From positions 105,707 through 169,706 of the forward strand of contig NZ_JARXHY010000014.1 in assembly GCF_031127815.1 (NCBI RefSeq): DNA of 64,000 nucleotides, given 5' to 3'. A program made the translations under genes and the position numbers. Below are positions 45,982 through 54,857 of the stretch, in pieces. The stretch comes from Pelagicoccus sp. SDUM812003. Lineage in GTDB: Bacteria > Verrucomicrobiota > Verrucomicrobiia > Opitutales > Opitutaceae. Within the stretch, counting starts at the first letter, position 1; each line of letters starts with the position of its first letter. The notes under the pieces were generated by a model, which saw only the letters and a program-made list of their open reading frames with translations, searched no databases and was not told where the DNA came from.

Positions 45982-46674
45982 TTAGTATTTCGCGAACTCC
46001 GAACCGGCGAGCTTGATGCCAGGAGTCTGGGTTGCGGAAATGTAGACGCTCTTGATGTAGCGGCCCTTGAATACGGACGGACGAGCCTTGCCTACGGCTT
46101 CCAAAAGCGCACCGAGGTTTTCAGCCACCTGCTCGTTGTTGAAAGAACGCTTGCCGACGCCGACGCCGAGAGAGGCGTTCTTGTCGACCTTGTACTCGAC
46201 GCGACCAGCCATCACTTCGTTGATCGCCTTGGCGATGTCGTCGGAAACGGTGCCAGCCTTCGGGTTCGGCATGAGGCCTTTCGGTCCGAGCACGCGAGCG
46301 ATCTTGCGCACTTCCTTCATGGCGTCCGGAGTGGCGACGGCCACGTCGAAGTCGAACCAGCCACCCTGAACTTTGGCGATCATGTCTTCGAGACCCGCTT
46401 CGGTGGCCCCGGCGGCCTTGGCCGCTTCAGGATCCGAAGTGAATGCGAGAACGCGCACCGTCTTGCCGCTGCCGTGGGGAAGCATCACCGTGCCACGCAC
46501 CATCTCGTTGCCCTTGCGGGGATCGACGCCGAGCTTCATCGAGATTTCGATGGTCTCGTCGAACTTCGCCTTAGGCAACTTAGCCAAGACCTCTACAGCC
46601 TCGGCGATCGTGTATTCCTTGCTAAGATCGGCAGCTTCAGACGCTGCGCGAAACTTCTTGGATAGTTTTACCAT
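45982..46674 (-). CDS. rplA: 50S ribosomal protein L1
   Basis: L1 stalk protein, moving with the E-site tRNA; in E. coli it represses L11-L1 translation. The 230 residues include KFDETIEISMKLGVDPRKGNEM (in part), MLPHGSGKTVRVLAF, GLMPNPKAGTV and FNNEQVAENLGALLEAV. Standard length, 60 bases after rplK. Confidence 0.97.
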   Translation of the reverse strand: MVKLSKKFRAASEAADLSKEYTIAEAVEVLAKLPKAKFDETIEISMKLGVDPRKGNEMVRGTVMLPHGSGKTVRVLAFTSDPEAAKAAGATEAGLEDMIAKVQGGWFDFDVAVATPDAMKEVRKIARVLGPKGLMPNPKAGTVSDDIAKAINEVMAGRVEYKVDKNASLGVGVGKRSFNNEQVAENLGALLEAVGKARPSVFKGRYIKSVYISATQTPGIKLAGSEFAKY

Positions 46675-46734
46675 TTAGTACTCCTTGCGGTGCGAACGCC
46701 TGCACGGCTCCCGCGTTGAGGTTTGTTTGCTGTG

Positions 46735-47160
46735 TTAGCCCTCTACTTCGATACCCATGGAACGAGCGGTACCTTCGATGATACGCGCCGCCATTTCCGG
46801 GTCCGAAGCGTTGAGATCGGCTTTCTTGGTTTCGACGATCTCGAGAATCTGAGCTTTCGTGACCTTGCCAACCTTGTCGCGGTTGGGAACGCCCGAGCCC
46901 TTGGCCAGACCGGCCGCCTTCTTGAGAAGCACGGATGCTGGAGGGGACTTCAGTACGAAAGTGAAAGACTTGTCCTGATAGACAGTGATTACGACAGGGA
47001 GGATCAGACCCGCCTTGTCCTGCGTCTTCGCATTGTACTCCTTGCAGAAGGCCATGATGTTGACCCCAGCCGCGCCAAGGGCTGGACCAACGGGAGGCGC
47101 TGGATTGGCGCCGCCGGCAGGGAGTTGTAGGCGAATGGTTCCTGTGACTTTCTTTGCCAT
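46735..47160 (-). CDS. rplK: 50S ribosomal protein L11
   Basis: L11 of the GTPase-associated centre, target region for thiostrepton-type antibiotics and needed for stringent-response sensing. The 141 residues have the N-terminal [26 protein letters not shown] and the C-terminal RNA-binding domain ending RSMGIEVEG. Only 4 bases after nusG. Confidence 0.98.
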   Translation of the reverse strand: MAKKVTGTIRLQLPAGGANPAPPVGPALGAAGVNIMAFCKEYNAKTQDKAGLILPVVITVYQDKSFTFVLKSPPASVLLKKAAGLAKGSGVPNRDKVGKVTKAQILEIVETKKADLNASDPEMAARIIEGTARSMGIEVEG

Positions 47161-47164
47161 TTGT

Positions 47165-47740
47165 TTAGCTTGTTAAGCGTTCGACTTGCCAATACTCCAG
47201 CTCGACTGGAGTGAATCTTCCGAAGATCGAGACCGACACCTTGAGCTTGCCCTTTTCCGGGTCGATCTCGTCGATGCGGCCATTGAGGTTGAGGAACGGG
47301 CCATCCGTAATCTTGACCTCTTCTCCAACCTCGAACTGTACCTTCGGTGTTTCCTTGCCCGTGGCGGCTTCCACTTGCCGGAGAATCGTGTCGATCTCCG
47401 ACTTTTTGAGAGGCGTTGGACGGTCTCCGCCTACGAAATTGATGACGCCCGCGGTTTCGCGAACGAAGTACCAAGGCTTGTTCATCAGCTTTCCGTTCTC
47501 ATCGTATAGACGCATGTGAACGAATGCGTAGCCTGGATAGAACTTGCGCACCATCTGAGTCTTCTTGCCGTTCTTGACTTCCGTCACGGTCTCAGTGGGC
47601 ACGAGGACTTCGAATACGTAGTCCTCCATCTCCTCTTCGGCGATGAACTTGTCCAGGTAGCGCTTTACCTTCCCTTCCTGATTGGAAAGGGTCTGAATAA
47701 CGTACCAAGCGGCGCCTGACTTTGCGCTGGTTTCAGCCAT
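47165..47740 (-). CDS. nusG: Transcription termination/antitermination factor NusG
   Basis: Binds RNA polymerase and affects pausing, Rho termination and coupling to the ribosome. The 191 residues show the NGN domain ([49 protein letters not shown]) and a C-terminal KOW motif ([20 protein letters not shown]). Usual length and position, secE-nusG-rplK. Confidence 0.97.
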   Translation of the reverse strand: MAETSAKSGAAWYVIQTLSNQEGKVKRYLDKFIAEEEMEDYVFEVLVPTETVTEVKNGKKTQMVRKFYPGYAFVHMRLYDENGKLMNKPWYFVRETAGVINFVGGDRPTPLKKSEIDTILRQVEAATGKETPKVQFEVGEEVKITDGPFLNLNGRIDEIDPEKGKLKVSVSIFGRFTPVELEYWQVERLTS

Positions 47741-47765
47741 GGGGAGAGTGTTGGAGTTCGAGTGT

Positions 47766-47969
47766 TTAGCGCATCCAGCTCGTGAACAGGTTGACCACGT
47801 TCGCGAGAGAGAAGTCGGATACGGCGATGAAAATACCCATGATCGCGATCGCGATCAGCACAACCACAGTGGACTCGCGCAGCTCGGCGAAAGAAGGCCA
47901 GCTGGACTTCTTGAGCTCCGTAATCGTTTCACCGGTGAAGATGCGAATGCTGCGAAATGGATTTTTCAT
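47766..47969 (-). CDS. secE: Preprotein translocase subunit SecE
   Basis: Short SecE of 67 residues with the amphipathic helix (ETITELKKSSWPSFAELRESTVVV, in part) and one transmembrane helix (VLIAIAIMGIFIAVSDFSL). Clamps SecY. It sits between tRNA-Trp and nusG, as in many bacteria. rpmG (L33), often found just upstream, is not here. Confidence 0.95.
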   Translation of the reverse strand: MKNPFRSIRIFTGETITELKKSSWPSFAELRESTVVVLIAIAIMGIFIAVSDFSLANVVNLFTSWMR

Positions 47970-47980
47970 TTATAAAAAGA

Positions 47981-48056
47981 TGGCAGGGCAGGAGGGACTC
48001 GAACCCCCAACCCTCGGTTTTGGAGACCGATGCTCTACCAATTGAGCCACTACCCT
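47981..48056 (-). tRNA. trnW: tRNA-Trp (anticodon CCA)
   Basis: A 76-base cloverleaf on the minus strand: acceptor AGGGTAG pairs with CTGCCCT (one G-U), the anticodon loop is CTCCAAA, the T-loop is GGTTCGAGTCC, and an encoded CCA follows discriminator G. It lies between tuf and secE. Confidence 0.97.
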
Positions 48057-48081
48057 ATGCCAATAAAAACCAAATACAATC

Positions 48082-48108
48082 GCCGGAACCCGAGGGACGG
48101 GCTCCGGC
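48082..48108 (-). terminator. Terminator after tuf
   Basis: An 11-pair stem, GCCGGAGCCCG with CGGGTTCCGGC on the minus strand (one G-U), loop TCCCT. A T-rich stretch (GATTGTATTTGGTTTTTATT) follows. It separates tuf from tRNA-Trp and the secE-nusG genes and may be partial, since no promoter is obvious after it. Confidence 0.65.
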
Positions 48109-48135
48109 AAAGGAAATTAACTATTCGAAAATCGA

Positions 48136-49326
48136 CTACTCGACGATCTCGGTGATACGACCAGCACCGATGGTACGACCGCCTTCGCGGATCGCGAAGC
48201 GCTGACCAGCTTCCATCGCGATCGGCTTGGTGAGGTCAACTTCGATGGAGATGTTGTCGCCTGGCATTACCATTTCGACACCTTCCGGAAGCTGGCATAC
48301 ACCAGTCACGTCAGTCGTACGGAAGTAGAACTGAGGACGGTAGCCGTTGAAGAATGGAGTGTGACGTCCGCCTTCTTCCTTGGAAAGGACGTAGATCTCA
48401 GCCTTGCCCTTGTGGTGAGGAGTGATCGAACCTGGCTTGGCGAGCACCTGACCGCGCTCGATAGCGTCCTTGTCGATACCGCGAAGAAGGATGCCAACGT
48501 TGTCGCCAGCCTGACCTTGGTCGAGCATCTTGCGGAACATTTCAACGCCGGTGACAGTGGACTTCTGAGTGTCCTTGAGACCGACGATCTCAACTTCCTC
48601 ACCCACCTTGATCACACCACGCTCGATACGGCCGGTAGCGACGGTACCACGACCAGTGATGGAGAAAACGTCTTCGACAGACATCAAGAAAGGCTTGTCG
48701 ACTTCGCGCTCCGGCTCGGGGATGTCGGCGTCGATAGCGTCCATGAGAGCCTGGATGTGAGCCTTGCCTTCGTCGGTGCCTTCGAGGGCCTGAGCAGCGG
48801 AACCACGGATAACGGTGGTGTCGTCGCCTGGGAAATCGTACTTGTCGAGCAGTTCGCGAACTTCCATTTCGACGAGCTCGAGAAGCTCTTCGTCGTCGAT
48901 GAGGTCACACTTGTTGAGGAATACCACGATCTTCGGTACACCTACCTGACGAGCGAGAAGGATGTGCTCGCGAGTCTGCGGCATCGGGCCGTCTGCAGCG
49001 CTCACAACGAGGATCGCTCCGTCCATCTGAGCCGCGCCAGTGATCATGTTCTTAACGAAGTCAGCGTGGCCTGGGCAGTCTACGTGAGCGTAGTGACGCT
49101 TGTCGGACTCGTACTCAACGTGGGCGACGGAGATGGTTACGATCTTGGAGTCGTCACGAACGGTACCACCCTTAGCGATGTCCGCGTAGCTCTTGAGCTC
49201 TGCAAGACCCTTGGACGCCTGCACTGCCAAGATAGAAGTGGTCAGCGTGGTTTTGCCGTGGTCAACGTGACCGATAGTGCCGACGTTAACGTGTGGTTTC
49301 GTTCTTTCGAAGGTTCCTTTAGCCAT
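48136..49326 (-). CDS. tuf: Elongation factor Tu with atypical switch I
   Basis: GTPase that delivers aminoacyl-tRNA to the ribosome, 396 residues, three domains. GHVDHGKT (19-26), DCPGH (83-87) and NKCD are normal, and domains II and III are standard. Switch I is not: where most EF-Tu have APEEKARGITINTSHVEY, this one reads [17 protein letters not shown] at 51-67. The Mg-coordinating Thr is kept (Thr64) but RGI is replaced by KIV. The only tuf in the window, flanked by tRNA-Thr and tRNA-Trp; the usual copy after fusA is missing. Confidence 0.98.
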   Translation of the reverse strand: MAKGTFERTKPHVNVGTIGHVDHGKTTLTTSILAVQASKGLAELKSYADIAKGGTVRDDSKIVTISVAHVEYESDKRHYAHVDCPGHADFVKNMITGAAQMDGAILVVSAADGPMPQTREHILLARQVGVPKIVVFLNKCDLIDDEELLELVEMEVRELLDKYDFPGDDTTVIRGSAAQALEGTDEGKAHIQALMDAIDADIPEPEREVDKPFLMSVEDVFSITGRGTVATGRIERGVIKVGEEVEIVGLKDTQKSTVTGVEMFRKMLDQGQAGDNVGILLRGIDKDAIERGQVLAKPGSITPHHKGKAEIYVLSKEEGGRHTPFFNGYRPQFYFRTTDVTGVCQLPEGVEMVMPGDNISIEVDLTKPIAMEAGQRFAIREGGRTIGAGRITEIVE

Positions 49327-49407
49327 TTTTGGTTGTGAGTTATGTTAGTTTTAAAAATTGGTCCCAGATGTGCTTAGACCCACCGGAGGAACCTGCCGAT
49401 CCCGAAA

Positions 49408-49483
<76 letters not shown>

Positions 49484-49518
49484 ATTCCGAGAAGTGGATC
49501 TGAAAAAAAAGAAACGAG

Positions 49519-49547
49519 AACATGCGCAGCGGGTTTTTACCCGTCAA
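49519..49547 (-). promoter_or_regulatory. Sigma-70-type promoter candidate for tRNA-Thr-tuf
   Basis: On the minus strand, TTGACG (49547-49542) is followed after 17 bases by CATGTT (49524-49519), about 35 bases before the tRNA. The -35 box is near consensus; the -10 box is weak. The spacer holds a CGGGT/ACCCG hairpin. Position and spacing support it as the start of this large operon. Confidence 0.5.
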
Positions 49548-49576
49548 CTACAATATCAGAAAAATTCGAAGGGTTT

Positions 49577-50341
49577 TCACGGGACCACCTGCAATAGGTA
49601 CACTCCATCCTCAAGTTGTTTAAGATCAGGAAAATAACTCTTCGCGATCCCCCGTAAACGCTGGTCGACCTCGTCAAAACCAGAACTCTCCAGCACCGAG
49701 AGCCCGCCTACAAGAAAGCTTTTCTCGACGACCGCCATGAATGTGGCGATGCCCCAGGCGGGCCATTGCTCGGTGAGCGAGGCGATCTCGTTGCTATATA
49801 TAAAGGTCTGCGAAATCTCTCTGCCCGTCCCGGGATCGGTCAGCGTGAGCAAGGCCCCCTCCTCCTGCTGATAGTCCGATTCGAACTCCGTTCTACCGAG
49901 CTGATGAAAAAGCGGCAGGTCGAAGTTCACCTGAGCCAAGGAGAGGCGGTCGTAGTTGGCCGCGGCTATTCCGAAATCGTCTACATAGTTGCCATCCTCC
50001 AACTCGAACATGGGCGAGAAATCGGTGAAGATGGCTCCCTCCTCCTCCAGAGTGTTGGTCAGGTAGCGGGCGTTGGACGCGTTCCAGCGCGTCGGCAGCA
50101 GCAAGGGCCGCGGATCGAACAAGGTCATGCGCTGGGTCAGCAGGTCCGACTCCTCCGTGGTTTCCTGGTCGAGGTATCGGATTTCGGTGAACTGACGGGT
50201 CTCGCGGCGCAGGGATCGGTTCGAATCCATGGTCAAGGAAACGCTCCAGTAGAGGGCCAAATGGAACAGCAACGCGAAACTGCACGCGACAGTCCAGCGC
50301 AGGGTCCTGCCAAAACGACGCTTCCCGGCGCGAACGCTCAT
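49577..50341 (-). CDS. TonB-like anchored periplasmic protein of an ExbB/ExbD cluster
   Basis: I take the ATG at 50341 (254 residues), which overlaps the ExbD stop as ATGA. A basic N-terminus (MSVRAGKRRFGRTLRW) leads into one transmembrane helix (about 16-36, with His27), then a periplasmic part of about 215 residues without a Pro-rich linker. The C-terminal part (QTFIYSNEIASLTEQWPAWGIA onward, in part) could act like a TonB/TolA end domain, but I see no YP motif. The role as energy transducer is inferred from gene order. Confidence 0.5.
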   Translation of the reverse strand: MSVRAGKRRFGRTLRWTVACSFALLFHLALYWSVSLTMDSNRSLRRETRQFTEIRYLDQETTEESDLLTQRMTLFDPRPLLLPTRWNASNARYLTNTLEEEGAIFTDFSPMFELEDGNYVDDFGIAAANYDRLSLAQVNFDLPLFHQLGRTEFESDYQQEEGALLTLTDPGTGREISQTFIYSNEIASLTEQWPAWGIATFMAVVEKSFLVGGLSVLESSGFDEVDQRLRGIAKSYFPDLKQLEDGVYLLQVVP

Positions 50342-50781
50342 CGAATTCCGACTCCTCCCCCTTCCACACGCTGCTCCTCGGTGGCCAGCTGCACCCGAGC
50401 ATAGCCGGCGCTGATGGCAAGTTCGCACAAGGAACTCAGCGTCTGCATGGATACCCGCACATCCGCTTTCACCAGCAGTGTGGCACCCGCCTGAGCCGGT
50501 CCGCGCTCTTCCAGCAGCTTGCCCAGCGATACCAGATCCAGCACGCTATCCTTGAAGAAGATCATTTCCTCCCCTTTCACCTCAGTGACGGTGATCACTT
50601 CGTAGACCGACGCGATCGCCACCTGAGAGCTTTGCGCTTCGGGCAAGGCCAAGGTCACTCCCGGCGCCATGACGAACTTCGAGCTGAAAAGAGCGAAAAA
50701 GAGCCCGATGGCGCACAGGTCGACGAAGGGCCAAAAACTCAGCCGGGCTCGTCTAGGCAGTTCGCGTTCAAGCTCAAGCAT
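50338..50781 (-). CDS. ExbD/TolR-type proton-channel subunit
   Basis: The 147 residues have a short basic N-terminus and one transmembrane helix (RLSFWPFVDLCAIGLFFALF), with the conserved channel Asp21. A periplasmic domain with LLVKADVRVSMQTLSSLCELA, near the classic (V/I)xxDxxxxxxxV pattern, follows. It forms the proton-driven motor with ExbB. It overlaps the ExbB gene by 8 bases and the next gene by 4, so the three are coupled. Confidence 0.88.
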   Translation of the reverse strand: MLELERELPRRARLSFWPFVDLCAIGLFFALFSSKFVMAPGVTLALPEAQSSQVAIASVYEVITVTEVKGEEMIFFKDSVLDLVSLGKLLEERGPAQAGATLLVKADVRVSMQTLSSLCELAISAGYARVQLATEEQRVEGGGVGIR

Positions 50782-51457
50782 CGCCTTCCGTCTCCTTTTC
50801 CGTCGGTAGTGACACTGGCTCCGAGCGGTGCTTCGCCCGGGCGAACATCACCATGAGTTCCTGAGCCAGCCACTCCATCTCGTGGGCCACGGAGCGAATT
50901 CTGCCGACGAGGAAATGATGCGCCAAGATTGCTACCGCCCCCAAGGCCAGACCGGTAGCCGTGCTCACCAAGGCCTGCCAACCGCCACTTGCCAATTGCC
51001 CAGCATGCACATAGACGCCCTGACGCTCGTATTGCATGAAACTGTCGATCATGCCGATCACCGTGCCCAGCACGCCGAAGATGGGAGCGACCTGAGCGAT
51101 TGCGTACAAGGCCCCGATACGCCGCTTCACTGGGCCGAGCTCCACCACGGCCGCTTCGCGCACGACCTCCCGGATTTCCGCATCGCTCTCGCGAAAGTGC
51201 ATCAGTCCCGCCTTCACCATCGCCGCCGCTGGGCCTGGCGTGTCCTGGCAGATGGTCAAGGCCTCGATCAGCCGGCCCTTGGTCAAGGAATTCTCGATGC
51301 CGGAGAGGAACTCCTTGGATCGAATCTGATGGCGATGCAAAAACAGCAGACGCTCCACGAACACCACGAGAGCCACCAGACTCAATGCGAATAGGGGCCA
51401 CATCACCAGGCCGCCTTGGCGAAAGGTGTCGAACAACTCGATCTGCAGAGATTCCAT
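50774..51457 (-). CDS. ExbB/TolQ/MotA-type proton-channel protein
   Basis: The 227 residues have three hydrophobic helices (about 15-35, 115-140 and 155-180) and the family signature AQVAPIFGVLGTVIGMIDSF plus ALVSTATGLALGAVAI. It works with ExbD to convert the proton gradient into motion of a TonB- or TolA-like protein. It lies 60 bases after the large TPR gene and overlaps the ExbD gene. Confidence 0.92.
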   Translation of the reverse strand: MESLQIELFDTFRQGGLVMWPLFALSLVALVVFVERLLFLHRHQIRSKEFLSGIENSLTKGRLIEALTICQDTPGPAAAMVKAGLMHFRESDAEIREVVREAAVVELGPVKRRIGALYAIAQVAPIFGVLGTVIGMIDSFMQYERQGVYVHAGQLASGGWQALVSTATGLALGAVAILAHHFLVGRIRSVAHEMEWLAQELMVMFARAKHRSEPVSLPTEKETEGDA

Positions 51458-51517
51458 CGATAAAACGCGTTGAGGTAAAATTCAGAACAAAACCGCCAGA
51501 GCGCTGGCCATAGCAAC

Positions 51518-54226
51518 TCAATTCTCCAGCGGTTCACGCAAGGGCTCGAGCCTCACGCGAGCCAGCTCTCGCCCGTACAGACGGTGCTGGATCACCACTT
51601 GGTAAAAGTCCATGGCCTTGTCCACCTCGCCCTCCTCCTTCATGATTTCCGCCAGCGAGAACAAGCAGCGCGAAAGCCAGTAGCGGCCGTTGCGGGTAAG
51701 GAAGCGAAGCTGATTGTCGTCCAGGACCATGGAGTCGTAAAGGGACCACAGCACCTGCTTGGCCTTGTCCACCTCCCCTCGAGTCCGCCACGCTTGACCA
51801 AGCTTGAAGCCAGCTTCGACCCGCAGGTCCAACGGGGCGTTGGAAGAGGTTTCCGGCAGGTCCATCAGCAGCTCCAAACGCGAAATCGCCGCCCCGAACT
51901 TGCGCGGATCCTTGTCCGCCTGAGCGATCAGCGTGTCGGCCATCGAGAGCTGGGCCAGAAAGCGGTCAGGACGATCCGCATACTCGTTTTCCAGCAAGTA
52001 GTAGATGCGCTCCGCGGAATCGAACTTGTTCAAACGGCGCAGCAGATCGGCCTGCATCAGCCGAGCTCGATACACCATCTCGCTCTCCGGATAGTCGTTC
52101 ACGATGCGCTGCAGCAGCTTGTTGGCCTCGTCGAGATAGGCGTCCTCCCCACGTTGCTCGGCATTGAGCGCCGCTTCGAAAAGCGCTGTCGGAGCCAGGC
52201 GATTGTCGCGGTACTCGTCGGCGAGCGACACCAGCAGCTGCTGGGCCTCGACAGTGCGATTGATCGAGGAGAGGTAGCGCGCCTGGGCGATGTAGGAAAA
52301 CAGAGCCGGCTCCGAACCAGCGTATTCCTGTCGCAAACGCTCCAGCAGCGCCACCGCGGCCTCAGGCTCGATCAGAGCGAATCGCGACTCGGCTAGCGAC
52401 AGCAGGCAGCTCGCGCGCACCCGCCCCAAAAGATCCGCGTCGACCTGGTCCGCTTGCTCGCTCTGAGCGAAAGCGTCCACCATTTCCACCCATTCCACAG
52501 TGTCCTCCGGCTCGCCCGCCACGGACGACAAACGGGCCGCCAGCCAGAGCATGCGAAGATGAAGCTCCGGCGACTCCTCCGTACCCCCGATGGCGAACTG
52601 GACCCGCTCGTACGCTTCCGAGACGCGCTGCACGCGGCGCATCTCGTTGATCGCCTTCCATTCCGCCCGCCAAATCATCTCGTCCCCGGCCAGCACCCGC
52701 AGCTCCGGATTGTCGATCGAAGCCAAAGCCTGCTCCAACTGGCCCGCACCGAGACGAGCATAGATCAGCTGGAAAAACAACGGCCCGCCGTCGGAGGGGT
52801 TGCTCACATTGCTCAAGGCGTTGGCGTAGGCCTCAGCCGCGTTGCGAAAGTCCTCCCGCGTGTTCGACTGCAGCCCAGCCCGCAAGTAGCAGTCCGCAAT
52901 CAAAGCCGAAAGGCGAGAGTCGACGGTCAGGTCGGCGAACTCGTCGCGCATCTGCTGCAGGTAGCTCGCCGCCGTTCGGTAGCGATTTCGATTCCAGGCC
53001 GAAGAGGCTTGAAGGGCCAGCATGCCGCGCCGATAGCTCGAGCCTGGAAACCGCTGCCCCAAGGTAGCCGCATCCTCCTCAGCCCCGACGTAATCCTCCT
53101 CCATGAACCGAAACACCGCTCGATAGTAAAGCGCCTGGTCCACCAAGGCATGCCGATCTCCCAAGGCGATCAGTTCGTCCAACACCGCCCTGAGCAGCTC
53201 GTGATCCGCCGACTCCTCCACGCGAGCCCGACTGAACACCTGCTGCAAGGCGATCGTCATCAACTCCGGGAATCGGTTCTCGAAAATCAGCTCGCGAAAG
53301 GCCTGACCGCCCTCAAGCCGATCCAGGCCAGCCGCCATGGTGGCCAGCAAACGGAACTGGGCCCGGATACGCGGCAACTCCGGCGGCACCTGCTCGAGAC
53401 GGGAACGAATCAGCTGGATGGCCTGCTCCACACGTCCATTGTCGAACAGCGCTACTGCAAGCTGCTGGGCGTAGAGGTAGCCGACCTCGCGCTCCGCGTT
53501 CTCCAACATGGCATTCTGCAGCTGGGCGATGGTCTCCGCTCCCGCGGCCCGCGTCTTCAAACGGCTTCGAAACACCAGCAGGCTGATCTGAGCCCCCAAG
53601 GCGGGCGACTCCTCATCAGCCAGCTCCCGGGCCCTCGCATAAGCCTCGCTGCCCGCTTGCAGCCCGCTTTCATTCGTCTGCACCCAGCCCCGCAAAAACC
53701 AGTACCACGCTCCATCTCCAGAGCGCAGCGCCTCCCGCTTCACCTTGGCAAGGTGGCGCTTCACCGCGTCGACATCGATTTCAGCGAAGGCGATCATCGC
53801 CCGCCTCAAGGCCACCCGGGAAACCGCTCCGCCTTCAGCTCGCCCTTGCAGACCGTCCAAACGCTCGGCCGCCTCGATCCAGCGCGACTGCGCCAGCAAA
53901 GCGTCGATCTCGACGAAGCGGTTGCCGATCCACAAATCGCCAGCAGCCAGACTCTCCCCCGCATCGCGAGCCAAATCAAAGGCAACGTCATACAAGCCGA
54001 CCCCCAACGCCCGCCGAGCGCTGGCAGCCTTCAAAATCGCGTCCCGCTCAGCTCGAGCAGACTCCACCGGATCGCCCTGGGTGAACGGTATGTCCCCATC
54101 CAAATCCAGCTCCTGGCCGCCCAGCGAACAAAGCGAAATCGGCAGCCAGACGACCACGCGCAACAAGCGAAGGAAGCCCCCTCGCTTGGGCGAACGAAAA
54201 CGATGGATTGAGAAAAGCGAAGCCAT
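51518..54226 (-). CDS. Large secreted TPR protein
   Basis: The 902 residues start with a basic N-terminus and a hydrophobic segment ending near SLCSLGGQE (signal peptide or anchor). An almost wholly helical chain of TPR-like repeats follows, with spaced Ala/Gly/Leu/Tyr patterns such as AAERLDGLQGRA, YFLLENEYADRPDRFLAQLS and EVDKAMDFYQVVIQH. TPR repeats are protein-binding scaffolds. The gene order TPR-ExbB-ExbD-TonB-like suggests an envelope complex similar in layout to Tol-Pal/YbgF, here scaffolded in the periplasm. No enzyme motif is visible. Confidence 0.8.
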   Translation of the reverse strand: MASLFSIHRFRSPKRGGFLRLLRVVVWLPISLCSLGGQELDLDGDIPFTQGDPVESARAERDAILKAASARRALGVGLYDVAFDLARDAGESLAAGDLWIGNRFVEIDALLAQSRWIEAAERLDGLQGRAEGGAVSRVALRRAMIAFAEIDVDAVKRHLAKVKREALRSGDGAWYWFLRGWVQTNESGLQAGSEAYARARELADEESPALGAQISLLVFRSRLKTRAAGAETIAQLQNAMLENAEREVGYLYAQQLAVALFDNGRVEQAIQLIRSRLEQVPPELPRIRAQFRLLATMAAGLDRLEGGQAFRELIFENRFPELMTIALQQVFSRARVEESADHELLRAVLDELIALGDRHALVDQALYYRAVFRFMEEDYVGAEEDAATLGQRFPGSSYRRGMLALQASSAWNRNRYRTAASYLQQMRDEFADLTVDSRLSALIADCYLRAGLQSNTREDFRNAAEAYANALSNVSNPSDGGPLFFQLIYARLGAGQLEQALASIDNPELRVLAGDEMIWRAEWKAINEMRRVQRVSEAYERVQFAIGGTEESPELHLRMLWLAARLSSVAGEPEDTVEWVEMVDAFAQSEQADQVDADLLGRVRASCLLSLAESRFALIEPEAAVALLERLRQEYAGSEPALFSYIAQARYLSSINRTVEAQQLLVSLADEYRDNRLAPTALFEAALNAEQRGEDAYLDEANKLLQRIVNDYPESEMVYRARLMQADLLRRLNKFDSAERIYYLLENEYADRPDRFLAQLSMADTLIAQADKDPRKFGAAISRLELLMDLPETSSNAPLDLRVEAGFKLGQAWRTRGEVDKAKQVLWSLYDSMVLDDNQLRFLTRNGRYWLSRCLFSLAEIMKEEGEVDKAMDFYQVVIQHRLYGRELARVRLEPLREPLEN

Positions 54227-54285
54227 AGCGATTAATCCGTCCTCACCGAAACGGTCAAAAATCGATCCCTAGACCCGGATTCGAC

Positions 54286-54657
54286 CTAAATGTGGCGCGA
54301 ATCCGATTCATCTTTCTGGGAGTAGCCACTGTCCTGACGCTGGTGGTTCACCTTGTTCTTCGCCACGTAAGCGGCGAAAACGTCGTCCGCGCTCATGCCC
54401 AGCGTCTGAGCCAACGAAATGAGAAAATGGAAAAGGTCGATCACCTCCACCCTGGCGTTCTGCTTGTCAAACTCCTGGTATTTCGCCCACCACTTCCACG
54501 GCACCGAATCGATCAGCTCGCAAATCTCCTGCTGCATGGCCCGCGTGTAGTTGAGCACCCACTCGGTCTGCTTTTCCTCTCCGATGTCCTTGAGGTTCAC
54601 GCCGATACGCGCGTTCAGCTCCTCCTGCATCTCGAAAATCCGCTCAAGCTTGTCCAT
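54286..54657 (-). CDS. Dimeric dUTPase-like (all-alpha NTP pyrophosphatase) protein
   Basis: The 123 residues are predicted all-helical, with EICE (44-47) and EVID (71-74). These match the ExxE...ExxD metal-binding pattern of the MazG/dimeric dUTPase superfamily. WKWWAKYQEF and FHFLISLAQTLGMSADD resemble the dimeric dUTPase family (PF08761, as I recall it). It would hydrolyse dUTP or another NTP to the monophosphate and keep uracil out of DNA. It precedes the TPR gene by 59 bases on the same strand, with no clear link. Confidence 0.7.
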   Translation of the reverse strand: MDKLERIFEMQEELNARIGVNLKDIGEEKQTEWVLNYTRAMQQEICELIDSVPWKWWAKYQEFDKQNARVEVIDLFHFLISLAQTLGMSADDVFAAYVAKNKVNHQRQDSGYSQKDESDSRHI

Positions 54658-54706
54658 AAGCCTCGGTCACTAGCCCCCTAGGCCAGACCACGCAAGGCCC
54701 AAGGCA

Positions 54707-54735
54707 TTTAAGTTTGAACTTTTCACTTCTATAGT
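54707..54735 (+). promoter_or_regulatory. Promoter candidate for the Arg-rich protein gene
   Basis: TTTAAG, 17 bases, TATAGT. The -10 box differs from consensus at one base; the -35 box is weak. It lies in an AT-rich island within a GC-rich gap between two divergent genes, and would give a leader of about 115 bases before the ATG at 54858. Confidence 0.45.
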
Positions 54736-54857
54736 AAAGTACCTAAAACGCGGCAGCAAAAGGGCCCCACCACGCCGACTCGCTCGGCCCGCCGCATCAC
54801 ACACCGCGAGTCGCCCGCTCAGTCGAAGCAAATACCGACTGACCAACGAGTAACAAC

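Noticed and set aside
51100..51513. Plus-strand Arg/Pro/Ser-rich open frame antisense to the ExbB-type gene
   Set aside because: Shadow of a gene with clear transmembrane helices and family signature.
52454..54211. Plus-strand open frame of 585 codons antisense to the TPR gene
   Set aside because: Arg/Gln/Leu-rich shadow frame; the minus strand has the signal peptide, repeat pattern and operon context.
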